This document shows positions 44,445-52,439 of a DNA stretch of 64,000 bases, one piece after another. The number at the start of each line of letters is the position of its first letter. Within the stretch, counting starts at the first letter, position 1. The notes beneath the pieces were generated by a model, which made no database searches, was not told the origin of the DNA, and saw only the letters and a program-made list of their open reading frames with translations. The DNA is from Amycolatopsis sp. (GTDB lineage: Bacteria > Actinomycetota > Actinomycetes > Mycobacteriales > Pseudonocardiaceae): NCBI RefSeq assembly GCF_025464955.1, contig NZ_JAODNM010000072.1, positions 1-64,000 of the forward strand. The letters run 5' to 3'. The position numbers were made by a program, and so were the translations under genes.

Positions 44445-44810
44445 ATGAGCACTGTTGAGCTGACCGTGGAAAACTTCGACGAGGTCGTCTCCGCGAACGA
44501 CTTCGTCGTGATCGACTTCTGGGCGAGCTGGTGCGGCCCGTGCCGCCAGTTCGCCCCGGTCTACGAGCGCGCGGCGAACAAGCACGAGGACATCGTGTTC
44601 GCGACGGTGGACACCGAGGCCCAGCAGCAGCTCGCGGCCGCGTTCGAGGTCCGGTCGATCCCGACGCTCGCGGTCATCCGCGAGAAGGTGCTGGTCTACG
44701 CGAACCCCGGCGCCATCCCCGAGTCGACGCTGGAAGACCTGCTCCAGCAGGCTCGCGACCTCGACATGGACGAGGTCCGCGCCAAGTCCGTCCCGCCCGC
44801 CGAGTCCTGA
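44445..44810 (+). CDS. Thioredoxin
   Basis: 121 residues with the redox motif WASWCGPC (Cys about 32 and 35), upstream FVVIDF strand, and the cis-Pro loop RSIPTL. The C-terminus is extended by an acidic tail (DEVRAKSVPPAES). It is a cytosolic disulfide reductase acting with thioredoxin reductase, which is not in the window. Confidence 0.93.
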   Translation: MSTVELTVENFDEVVSANDFVVIDFWASWCGPCRQFAPVYERAANKHEDIVFATVDTEAQQQLAAAFEVRSIPTLAVIREKVLVYANPGAIPESTLEDLLQQARDLDMDEVRAKSVPPAES

Positions 44811-44833
44811 CCCGGCAGCGTTACGGACCCGTC

Positions 44834-44894
44834 GGAGCCATCCTGATGGCGGCCGGCGAGTTGGCGTTGAACGCCACAAGGGTGGCCCCGAGGG
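44834..44894. repeat. Intergenic repeat module (GGCCATCCTGATGGCGGCC type, copy 2)
   Basis: Shares CCATCCTGATGGCGGCC, TTGGCGTTGAACGCCAC and AGGGTG-CC-GAGGG with 18245-18305 in the same orientation; most positions agree. Non-coding. Confidence 0.6.
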
Positions 44895-44949
44895 GTCTTC
44901 GGCGTACGGCGGCGCGAGGCCGGGACGTCGTGTCGGGCTGCGGTCGACG

Positions 44950-45039
44950 GCAGCGGGGACTGGGGCGCGGCCTGTCCACGTGGACTGGATCGGAGGCCCA
45001 GGTCCGTATGGCTGGTGGGGCTGGTGGTGTCGGTGTGAC
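44950..45039. repeat. Intergenic repeat with GCAGC-GGGACTGGGGCG end (copy B1)
   Basis: Begins GCAGCGGGGACTGGGGCG and ends GGGCTGGTGGTGTCGGTGTGAC, with GGATCGGAGGCCC in between. The same order is found at 62594-62672. No inverted right end is seen, unlike the elements at 9.5 and 25.8 kb. Confidence 0.55.
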
Positions 45040-45075
45040 TGCTGGGGTTGGCGGGTCGGGTGCCGTTGTGTACGA

Positions 45076-45117
45076 AACGTCCCCCGATACAAATGATTTG
45101 TACTCAACGTCCCCCGA
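45076..45117. repeat. 12-base direct repeats flanking an AT-rich palindrome
   Basis: AACGTCCCCCGA at 45076-45087 and again at 45106-45117; between them TACAAATGATTTGTA (45088-45102) is a palindrome around one central base, unusually AT-rich for this genome. It could be a terminator, an operator or part of a repeat family. Confidence 0.6.
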
Positions 45118-45203
45118 GGTCGCTCGCGCGCGGGCCGCAACGCCACAGCAGCACCCGCTGCCCCATCAGCCCCACGGCAGCTGCGCTACGGAACCTGGCG
45201 GCG

Positions 45204-46133
45204 CTAGCTCTTGGTCACCAGGCCGCGGAGGAAGAACGTCAGGTTGGCCGGGCGCTCGGCGAGGCGGCGCATGAAGTACCCGTACCACTCGTCGCCGTAG
45301 GGGACGTAGACCCGCATCGACTCGCCGCCGCGGGCGATGCGGCTCTGCTCGTCGGGCCTGATGCCGTACAGCATCTGGAACTCGTGGTCGCCCGGCGCGC
45401 GCTCGGTGTCCAGCACCAGCTTCTCGGCGATCGCGATCATCCGCGGGTCATGCGTGGCGACCATCGGGTAGCCCTTGCCGCGCATGAGGATCGTCAAGCA
45501 ACGGACGTACGACTTGTCCACGTCCGCCTTCTCTCCGAACGCGACGGAAGCCGGTTCGGAGTAGGCGCCCTTGCACAGACGCACCCGGGAACCCTCGCCC
45601 GAGAGGTCCCGGCAGTCCTGTTCGGTACGTCGCAGGTAGGCCTGCAGCACCGCGCCCACCCAGGGGAAGTCGACACGCAGCTCGCGCAGGATCCCGAGGG
45701 TCGAGTCGGTGGTGGTGTGATCCTCCATGTCGAGCGTGACCGTGGCCCCGACCGCGGCCGCCGCCACGCAGATCTTCCGGGCGTTCTCGAGCGCGATCTT
45801 CTGGCCGTCGACCGGGAGCGACTGCCCCACGGCCGAGAGCTTCACCGAAACGTCCGCGCCCTCGGCGACGCCGTCCGCCGCCAACGCGGCCAGCATCACC
45901 TTGTAGGCATCGACGGTCTTCGCCGCCTGCGCGGCGTCGGTGGTGTCCTCGCCCAGGTGGTCCAGGCTGATCCGCAGCCCGGTCGAAGTCAACTCACGGA
46001 CGACCCGCACCGCGTCCTCGGGCTGCGACCCGGCGACGAACCGGCCCACCACCGACCTCGTCGCGGGCACGGTCTCGATCAGCGACCGCATCCGCTTCGA
46101 GCGGGCAGCGGCGAGCAACGGCGAACGCAGCAT
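45204..46133 (-). CDS. Proline dehydrogenase
   Basis: Monofunctional FAD proline dehydrogenase of 309 residues oxidising proline to pyrroline-5-carboxylate. The TIM-barrel motifs are SLDHLGEDTT (55-64), SVKLSAVG (96-103), TVTLDMEDHT (131-140), AVLQAYLRRTEQD (161-173), VRLCKGAYSEP (184-194), ATHDP (226-230) and the C-terminal YVPYGDEWYGYFMRRLAERP helix that covers proline. ATG 46133 is 32 bases after the dehydrogenase gene upstream, so they form one operon. A much longer open frame upstream is antisense-frame shadow of that gene. Confidence 0.95.
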   Translation of the reverse strand: MLRSPLLAAARSKRMRSLIETVPATRSVVGRFVAGSQPEDAVRVVRELTSTGLRISLDHLGEDTTDAAQAAKTVDAYKVMLAALAADGVAEGADVSVKLSAVGQSLPVDGQKIALENARKICVAAAAVGATVTLDMEDHTTTDSTLGILRELRVDFPWVGAVLQAYLRRTEQDCRDLSGEGSRVRLCKGAYSEPASVAFGEKADVDKSYVRCLTILMRGKGYPMVATHDPRMIAIAEKLVLDTERAPGDHEFQMLYGIRPDEQSRIARGGESMRVYVPYGDEWYGYFMRRLAERPANLTFFLRGLVTKS

Positions 46134-46165
46134 GGCGAACTCCTCGGTTCCGAAGGGTCTGGGAC

Positions 46166-47794
46166 TCAGCCCTGGTGGGGGTAGCGGACGCTGGTCGGCG
46201 GCACGAACGTCTCCTTGATCGAGCGCGGGCTCGTCCAGCGGAGCAGGTTGAAGATCGAGCCGGCCTTGTCGTTGGTGCCCGACGCGCGAGCCCCGCCGAA
46301 CGGCTGCTGGCCGACGACCGCGCCGGTCGGCTTGTCGTTGACGTAGAAGTTGCCGGCGGCGAAGCGCAGGGCTTCCATCGTCTTCGCGACGGCCGTGCGG
46401 TCGTTCGCGATGACCGCTCCGGTGAGCGCGTAGTCCGCGGTCTCGTCGACGAGCTTGAGGACGTTGTCGTAGTCCGCGTCCTCGTAGACGTGCAGCGCGA
46501 GGATCGGGCCGAAGAACTCGGTGCGGAACACGTCGTGCTTCGGGTTGTCCGAGACGATGACGGTCGGCCGCACGAAGTACCCGACCGAGTCGTCCGCGGT
46601 TCCGCCGGCGATGACGTCGAGCTCGGGGTCCGCCGCGGCGCGCTTGAGGACGTCGGCGTGCTTGTCGAACGCGCGCCGGTCGATGACCGCGCCCGCGAAG
46701 TTGCCGAGGTCGGTGACGTCGCCGACAGTCAGCGCCTCGGTCTCGGCGATCAGGTCGTCCTTCAGCTTGCCCCAGAGCGAACGCGGGACGTACGCGCGGG
46801 AAGCGGCCGAGCACTTCTGGCCCTGGTACTCGAACGAACCGCGGACGAGCGCGGTACGCAGGATGTCGATGTCGGCCGACGGGTGGGCGAGCACGAAGTC
46901 CTTGCCGCCGGTCTCGCCGACGATCCGCGGGTAGCTGCGGTAGCCGGAGATGTTCGCGCCGACGGTGCCCCACAGGTGCTGGAACGTGGCGGTCGACCCG
47001 GTGAAGTGGATACCCGCGAGGTCGCGGTGCGCCAGTGCGACGTCGGACACGGCCTTGCCGTCGCCGGGCAGCAGGTTGATCACACCCGGCGGCATGCCGG
47101 CCTCTTCGAGCAGGCGCATGGTCAGGTGCGCGGCGAAGCTCTGCGTCGGCGAGGGCTTCCACAGCACGACGTTGCCCATCAGCGCGGGCGCGGTCGGCAG
47201 GTTCGCGGCGATCGCGGTGAAGTTGAACGGCGTGATCGCGTAGACGAAGCCTTCCAGCGGCCGCTGCTCCATGCGGTTCCAGATGCCCGGGGAGCTGGCG
47301 GGCTGCTCGGCCAGCAGCCGGTGGCCGAACTCGACATTGAAGCGCCAGAAGTCGGCCAGCTCGCAGGCCGCGTCGATCTCGGCCTGGGTGGCCGTCTTGG
47401 ACTGGCCAAGCATGGTCGCGGCGTTGATCCGCGCGCGCCAGGGGCCGGTCAACAGGTCGGCGGCGCGCAGCAGCACGGCCGCGCGGTCGTCGTAGGACAG
47501 CCCGCGCCACGCCGGGGCGGCGTCGTGGGCCGCGGCGATGGCGTCGGTGGCGTCCTGCGCCGTGGCGTTGTGGATCGTGCCGAGCACCGCGCTGTGGTTG
47601 TGCGGCTGGACGACGTCGATCTTCTCGCCGCCGCCGATCCGCTGCTCACCGCCGATGGTCGCGGTCAGGTCGATCGGGTCCGCATTGCCCAGCTGCTTGA
47701 GCGCGCCCTCGAGCTCAGCGCGCTCAGCGCTGCCGGGTGCGTAGGTCAGCACCGTCTCGTTCCGGGGGGCGGGGGTCTGGGTCACTGCGTCCAC
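46166..47794 (-). CDS. pruA: L-glutamate gamma-semialdehyde (P5C) dehydrogenase
   Basis: 542 residues, aldehyde dehydrogenase superfamily, NAD-dependent oxidation of glutamate-5-semialdehyde to glutamate. Key blocks: EGFVYAITPFNFTAIAANLP, WKPSPTQSFAAH, HFTGSTATFQHLW, catalytic Glu in VGETGGKDFV, catalytic Cys in FEYQGQKCSAASRAYV (about 300), FFGPILALHVY, and PFGGARASGTNDKAG. First gene of the pruA-proline dehydrogenase operon; it is divergent from the PucR regulator and can also consume RocD product. Confidence 0.96.
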   Translation of the reverse strand: MDAVTQTPAPRNETVLTYAPGSAERAELEGALKQLGNADPIDLTATIGGEQRIGGGEKIDVVQPHNHSAVLGTIHNATAQDATDAIAAAHDAAPAWRGLSYDDRAAVLLRAADLLTGPWRARINAATMLGQSKTATQAEIDAACELADFWRFNVEFGHRLLAEQPASSPGIWNRMEQRPLEGFVYAITPFNFTAIAANLPTAPALMGNVVLWKPSPTQSFAAHLTMRLLEEAGMPPGVINLLPGDGKAVSDVALAHRDLAGIHFTGSTATFQHLWGTVGANISGYRSYPRIVGETGGKDFVLAHPSADIDILRTALVRGSFEYQGQKCSAASRAYVPRSLWGKLKDDLIAETEALTVGDVTDLGNFAGAVIDRRAFDKHADVLKRAAADPELDVIAGGTADDSVGYFVRPTVIVSDNPKHDVFRTEFFGPILALHVYEDADYDNVLKLVDETADYALTGAVIANDRTAVAKTMEALRFAAGNFYVNDKPTGAVVGQQPFGGARASGTNDKAGSIFNLLRWTSPRSIKETFVPPTSVRYPHQG

Positions 47795-47915
47795 TACGGC
47801 TCCTCCACGATCTCACCGACGTTCCTGCGCCGAACGGTATGCCTGCGAGGGCGACTTTATTTTGTCCGAACGGCTAGAATCGGGACCTCACACTTGTACG
47901 ATCGGATGAATCTCG
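47795..47915. promoter_or_regulatory. Divergent promoter region, pruA / PucR regulator
   Basis: 121 bases between divergent starts. A run ATTTTGTCC and a plausible -10 TAGAAT (47875-47880) point toward the regulator, about 36 bases before its ATG. The regulator probably binds here to activate pruA; no operator could be defined. Confidence 0.4.
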
Positions 47916-49484
47916 ATGGCGACCACGCTCAGGCACATCCTCGGCACCTTGGGCGATCCCCTGGTCGAGGTGCTGGCCGCGCCGAACGGGCTCGGGGTGA
48001 CGGTCGACGACGTGGTCATCGTCGATCCGGAAGACCCGCCCGAGGCACATCCGGGCGACCTGGTACTGGTCATCGGCGCGCGCGGCCGGGCGGCGGCCCC
48101 GGCGATCCGGGCAGCCGGACGCGGCGGAGCCTCGGTGGTGGCGGTCAAGGGCGCGAAGGGGCTCGCGGACGTCGCGTCGGACGTCGGGATCGCGCTACTC
48201 GCCGTCGGCGAAGAAGCCCGATGGGAGCAGGTCGAAGCACTGGCCAGAGGCGTCGTGGACGCGGCGAGGCTGGGTGGCGAGGCGGAGACCGGTGAGGTGC
48301 TGGGCGACCTGTTCTCGTTCGCGCAGACCATCGCGACCCTCACCGGCGGCCTCGTCAGCATCGAGGACACCGCGAGCCGCGTACTGGCGTATTCACGGGC
48401 CGGGGACGAGGTCGACGAGCTGCGGAGGCTGTCGATCCTCGGCCGTGAAGGGCCGGAGCGGTATCTCGCGATGCTGCGCGAATGGGGTGTCTACCAGCGG
48501 CTTCGCGCGGGCGAAGGGATCGTCCGCATCGACGAGCGGCCCGATCTCGGGATCCGGCGGCGGATCGCGGCCGGAATCCACGCCGGCTCGCAGCCCTTGG
48601 GCACCATCTGGGTCCAGGAAGGTTCACAGCCGCTCACCGAACAGGCGGAAGTCGCGCTGCTGGGGGCCAGCCGCGCGCTCGCGCCGCAGCTCGTGCGGCA
48701 TCGGACATTGCCGAGCCCGGAACTGCGACTGCGCGAGGATCTACTGATCAGCCTGCTTGACGGGAGGCTGGACAGCGAGTCCGTCGCCGGGGAGATCGGT
48801 GCGGATCCGGCGCGAAGGGCACTGGTCGTCGCGTTCTCGCTGGAGCGCGAGGGCACGGACGCCGGGCGTCAGCTGCACCGGGCGGAGCTGGTGAACCTGA
48901 TTTCGGTGCACACGGCCGCGTATCGCCGCAGCGCGCTGGTGAGCGTCATCGGCGGCCGGGTGTACGCGCTGTTGCCCGACCTCCCCGAACGCGCCGAAGC
49001 CACGGTTTTGGCGCTGGCGAAGGAAATCGTGAGTACGGCACGACAGCATCTCGACGTCGGGGTGCGCGCGGCGATCGGCGGGGTCGTGACGCGGCTGTCG
49101 GAGAGCGCGGCGTCACGCGCTGACGCGGACAGGGTGCTCGAGACGATGGCGCGTGGGCATTGGCACGCCGACGTCGCCTCGCTGGCCGACGTCCGCGCCG
49201 AGGTCCTGCTGTCGGAGATCCTCGCGTTCCTCACCGGTGAGCCGCGGATCCGCGATCCCCGGCTCACCGAGCTCGTCGCGCACGACGTTGCCCACGGCGG
49301 CATCCTCGTACCCTCGCTCCAGGCGTATCTCGATGCCTTCGGCGACGTCCGCCGCGCGTCGGCGAAGTTGACCATCCACCCCAACACCCTGCGCTACCGC
49401 GTCCGCCGCGCCGGCGAGGTCTCCGGCATCGACCTGGACGACCCCGCCCAACGCCTCCTCACCCAACTCCAGCTCCGCCTTTGA
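47916..49484 (+). CDS. PucR-family regulator of proline catabolism
   Basis: 522 residues: an N-terminal PucR/sensor part (about 1-120), a GGDEF-like CdaR region (about 270-410) and a C-terminal HTH LQAYLDAFGDVRRASAKLTIHPNTLRYRVRRAGEVSGIDLDDP. PucR proteins often activate adjacent catabolic genes in response to substrate; divergence from pruA suggests it senses proline or P5C. ATG 47916. Confidence 0.9.
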   Translation: MATTLRHILGTLGDPLVEVLAAPNGLGVTVDDVVIVDPEDPPEAHPGDLVLVIGARGRAAAPAIRAAGRGGASVVAVKGAKGLADVASDVGIALLAVGEEARWEQVEALARGVVDAARLGGEAETGEVLGDLFSFAQTIATLTGGLVSIEDTASRVLAYSRAGDEVDELRRLSILGREGPERYLAMLREWGVYQRLRAGEGIVRIDERPDLGIRRRIAAGIHAGSQPLGTIWVQEGSQPLTEQAEVALLGASRALAPQLVRHRTLPSPELRLREDLLISLLDGRLDSESVAGEIGADPARRALVVAFSLEREGTDAGRQLHRAELVNLISVHTAAYRRSALVSVIGGRVYALLPDLPERAEATVLALAKEIVSTARQHLDVGVRAAIGGVVTRLSESAASRADADRVLETMARGHWHADVASLADVRAEVLLSEILAFLTGEPRIRDPRLTELVAHDVAHGGILVPSLQAYLDAFGDVRRASAKLTIHPNTLRYRVRRAGEVSGIDLDDPAQRLLTQLQLRL

Positions 49485-49534
49485 CCGTGCTGCGCGAATG
49501 TTGCTCGGAGTTCTAGCGGTGCTAGCGTGGCGGC

Positions 49535-50107
49535 GTGTCCATTCAGGAGCGCCGCGAGCGCGAGCGGGCCGACCGCCATCAGCTGATCGTGAAGTCCGCG
49601 CGCGAACTGGCCGAGGCCGAGGGCTGGGACGCCGTGACGACCCGGCGGCTGGCCGAGCTGATCGACTACAGCCAACCCGTGCTGTACGGCCATTTCGCGA
49701 ACCGGAACGCCATCATCACGGCGGTCGCGATCGAGGGTTTCACCGAACTCGCCGAGGCCATGGGCACCAGCCGCGGCAAGGCGAAGAAACCGCGTGACGC
49801 CTTCGCGGCCATCGTCCGGGCGTACGTCGCGTTCGCCGAAGCCAACCCGGCCCTCTACCTCGCGATGTTCACCCTCTCCACCGAACTGCCGTTCTCACAG
49901 CCGGACGCGCCCGAGTCGCTGAAAGCGGGCTTCGGCGAAATCGAAAGCGCGCTCGCGCCACATGCCGGTAACCGCAACTCCGGGACCTTCACCGAAGTCT
50001 GCTGGAGCGCGCTACACGGCCTGATCACGCTCAACCGCGACGGCCGGCTCAGCCCGGGCGACCAGGAGAAGCGCCTCGCCATGCTGGTGGACCTGCTGGT
50101 CAGCTGA
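49535..50107 (+). CDS. TetR/AcrR-family regulator
   Basis: 190 residues. HTH: RHQLIVKSARELAEAEGWDAVTTRRLAELIDYSQPVLYGHFANRNAIITAVAIEGF (about 14-68). The C-terminal domain (TetR_C-WHG-like: VRAYVAFAEANPALYLAMFTL...CWSALHGLITLNRDGRL) binds an unknown ligand. GTG 49535; no adjacent target gene is obvious on the other strand, so autoregulation or a distant target is possible. Confidence 0.9.
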   Translation: MSIQERRERERADRHQLIVKSARELAEAEGWDAVTTRRLAELIDYSQPVLYGHFANRNAIITAVAIEGFTELAEAMGTSRGKAKKPRDAFAAIVRAYVAFAEANPALYLAMFTLSTELPFSQPDAPESLKAGFGEIESALAPHAGNRNSGTFTEVCWSALHGLITLNRDGRLSPGDQEKRLAMLVDLLVS

Positions 50108-50198
50108 GATGAACTCGGCAGCCTCGTTGCGCACGCTGGCTATTGCACGCGCAATGACCCCACAAAGCGCAAAAGTGCGACCGCCTTGAGTCGGGACG

Positions 50199-50723
50199 CT
50201 AGGAGCAGGCTGTGAACAGCTGCACTCCTAGGGAACCGGCTGCGGCGTCGCCGGCCCCGCCGACAGCCGCATGGAGCAGAGCCACGGCGGTGTCGTGGCA
50301 CGCCTGGTAGCCGAGGGCTTTGCTTTCGGCAGCCTGCTGGGCTTTCACGGCCGTGTCCGCCTTCTGAGCGGCGTCACTCAGCGCTTTGTCCTTGTCCGCC
50401 AACGTTTTGTCCTTGTCGACCAGTTGAGCGCTCACGGCGTTGTGGTCGGACTTCTCCGAAAGGTAGAGCCCACCGAACGCACCGGCCGCCCCCAGGAAGA
50501 GCACCGCGAGAATCGACACGACGACGAGCCCGGTCTTCTTCGACTTGGCGGGTGGCGCCGAAACGGGCCACTGCTCCGTCGTCGGCTCGGGGCTGTACGG
50601 CGTGCCTTCGCCGACATAAGCAACCGGCTGTGGCGCAGCCGGCCATTCCGGTTGCTGCGACGTCGAAGGCCCACCGTTGGAAGGCTGGGTGCTTCTCGGT
50701 CTGTCGTCTGCGGTGTCGGTCAT
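50199..50723 (-). CDS. Hypothetical single-pass membrane protein with coiled coil
   Basis: 174 residues: a Pro/Ser/Gln-rich, probably disordered cytoplasmic N-terminus (1-60), basic KSKK, one transmembrane helix (TGLVVVSILAVLFLGAAGAFGGLYL, about 64-88), then a Lys/Asp/Ala helix with repeating DKDKTLADKDKALSDA units and two Cys residues (CHDTAV, FTACS) that could form a disulfide outside the cell. ATG 50723 has GGGGGA upstream. No family recognised; such proteins are common in actinomycetes. Confidence 0.75.
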   Translation of the reverse strand: MTDTADDRPRSTQPSNGGPSTSQQPEWPAAPQPVAYVGEGTPYSPEPTTEQWPVSAPPAKSKKTGLVVVSILAVLFLGAAGAFGGLYLSEKSDHNAVSAQLVDKDKTLADKDKALSDAAQKADTAVKAQQAAESKALGYQACHDTAVALLHAAVGGAGDAAAGSLGVQLFTACS

Positions 50724-50834
50724 CGGTCCCCCATCAGGAAATCGGAAAGGAGACGCAAGTATGCGGCTTCACGCCGATTTCGCACCCGTGTTTTCTCGTA
50801 GATCACACCCATGGCGACCGGGTGGGCCGAATCG

Positions 50835-51857
50835 TTACCCGGTAACGGTTTTTGTTGTTAATCCGATGTCCGCGACCCGGGCGAGACGTTGGTAAGAATC
50901 CAACCGCTCAGCCGGATCGTGAACGCTGGTTGTCACCAGTACCTCGTCAGCGCAAGTGCGCTCGACGAGCCCGCGGAGCGCGTCGGACACCTCCGCCTCC
51001 GTGCCGTAGATCTGTCCGGCGAGCGAGCTGTCGAGCAGCCTGCGCTCGCGGTCTGTCATCGGCTGGGCAAGTACGGCGGCGGGAGGCAACAATGGCGGGA
51101 ACACACCATGCGTGCGCGAATACGTCGTGGACCACGCCTCGGACAACAACATCCGCCACGCTCGTTCGGAGCTGTCCGCGACCGCAACCGCGCTGGACAC
51201 CACCACATACGGCGACGGGGACAGCGCCGACGGCCTGAAGCTGTCCCGGTACCGGCCGATCGCGTCGAGCATCGTCTGCTCCCCTCGGACGGCCGCGATC
51301 ACCAGCGGCAGGCCGAGTTCGGCGGCCTGGTCCGCGCCCGATCCGGTGGCCAGCAGGAAAACCGGCACCCGCAGCCCCTCGGCGGGGATCGCGTGGACCC
51401 CGGGAAACGACTCCTGCTTGCCGGTGAAGTAGCCGAGCAGCTCGGTCACCTGCTCGCCGAACCCGGCGGCCGCGTCCTTGCCGTGGCCCAACGCTCGCCG
51501 GACTCCCTCGGTGAAGCCCACCGATCGACCGAGCCCCATATCGATCCGCCCGGGGAACAGCGACTCCAGCACGCCGAACTGCTCGGCGACGACCAGCGGC
51601 TGATGGTTCGGCAGCATGACACCACCGGTGCCTACCCGGATCGTCGACGTCGCCGACGCCACAGCGGCAGCCAGGACGGTCGGCGCGGACCCCGAGATCC
51701 CGGGCACGCTGTGGTGCTCCGAAACCCAGAACCGGTGATACCCCAGCGCTTCGACGTCGGCGGCAAAACGGACGGTGTCGCGCAGCGCAGTGGCGTGGTC
51801 GCCGCCCTGGCGGGCCGGTGAACGGTCCAATACGGACAGTCGCAACGGGGAGTTCAC
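50835..51857 (-). CDS. LLM-class flavin-dependent oxidoreductase (MsnO8/YceB-like)
   Basis: 340 residues with LSVLDRSPARQGGDHATALRDTVRFAADVEALGYHRFWVSEHHSVPG, STIRVGTGGVMLPNHQPLVVAEQFGVLESLFPGRIDMGLGRS; this opening is typical of the luciferase-like family group 1 (alkanal monooxygenase-like). Substrate unknown. GTG 51857. It is transcribed alone between the hypothetical membrane protein and a DUF6221 gene. Confidence 0.87.
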   Translation of the reverse strand: MNSPLRLSVLDRSPARQGGDHATALRDTVRFAADVEALGYHRFWVSEHHSVPGISGSAPTVLAAAVASATSTIRVGTGGVMLPNHQPLVVAEQFGVLESLFPGRIDMGLGRSVGFTEGVRRALGHGKDAAAGFGEQVTELLGYFTGKQESFPGVHAIPAEGLRVPVFLLATGSGADQAAELGLPLVIAAVRGEQTMLDAIGRYRDSFRPSALSPSPYVVVSSAVAVADSSERAWRMLLSEAWSTTYSRTHGVFPPLLPPAAVLAQPMTDRERRLLDSSLAGQIYGTEAEVSDALRGLVERTCADEVLVTTSVHDPAERLDSYQRLARVADIGLTTKTVTG

Positions 51858-51896
51858 ACTCGGTTAAACGCCACCCACGGCCCACAATTCCCGCGG

Positions 51897-52289
51897 CTAG
51901 GGACGCCACTTCTGGTCGTAGGCCGGGTGGTCGGCATACGGCAGCGCGAGCAGCCGCATTGTCGGGCACCAGTTCGAACCGGCTTCGTCGCCGGGCACGT
52001 GGCAGGTCTCACACCAGTATTCGCCGCCGTGCATCGGGAACCCGGGCACCCGATCGGTCACCGAGGTGCGATGGGCGCCCATGATCCTGCGGACCGACTC
52101 GACTTCGGAAATCATCTGGGTGACGACATCGAGCTCGACGTCCGCCATCCCGCGAATCCGCTGCTCGATGGCGACTTTGGCCTCGCCACGATCGACTCGT
52201 TCGCCGGTTCTGCTCTTCCGGACCGCGTTCATGATCACGGCCTGGCGTTCCGCGACCCGCGCGGTCAAGAACGACACCAGGTCTACCAC
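51897..52289 (-). CDS. DUF6221-like protein with possible zinc site
   Basis: 130 residues: LVSFLTARVAERQAVIMNAVR...IEQRIRGMADVELDVVTQMISEVESVRRIMGAH, then HGGEYWCETCHVPGDEAGSNWCPTMRLLALPYADHPAYDQKW. The C-terminal CxxC plus later Cys/His look like a zinc ribbon. This pattern fits DUF6221, often found in actinobacteria and phages. Function unknown. Confidence 0.78.
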   Translation of the reverse strand: MVDLVSFLTARVAERQAVIMNAVRKSRTGERVDRGEAKVAIEQRIRGMADVELDVVTQMISEVESVRRIMGAHRTSVTDRVPGFPMHGGEYWCETCHVPGDEAGSNWCPTMRLLALPYADHPAYDQKWRP

Positions 52290-52439
52290 TGTCGACGTGC
52301 CTCCTCAGCTGGCCTCCCCTGGCCTTCCGCGTTCCCATGTCGTCGGGAGAACGTCGGACGTTACGCTGGGACGATCACGATCTCCACCTGGCTGACCTGC
52401 GGATTAGCCCGTTCGGCCCACCCCGTGACCGGTCGGCTA

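Larger units (their letters stand above)
44811..45203. other. 393-base intergenic region, repeat mosaic
   Basis: No gene is supported between thioredoxin and the convergent proline dehydrogenase. In order it holds a repeat module (44834-44894), a second repeat with the 18-base end sequence (44950-45039), and a direct-repeat/palindrome structure (45076-45117). Terminators for both genes must lie here. Confidence 0.65.

Noticed and set aside
45204-47510. 768-codon frame as a fused bifunctional PutA
   Set aside because: Only the part from 46133 onward is proline dehydrogenase; upstream it is an out-of-frame reading of pruA, so the enzymes are separate proteins.
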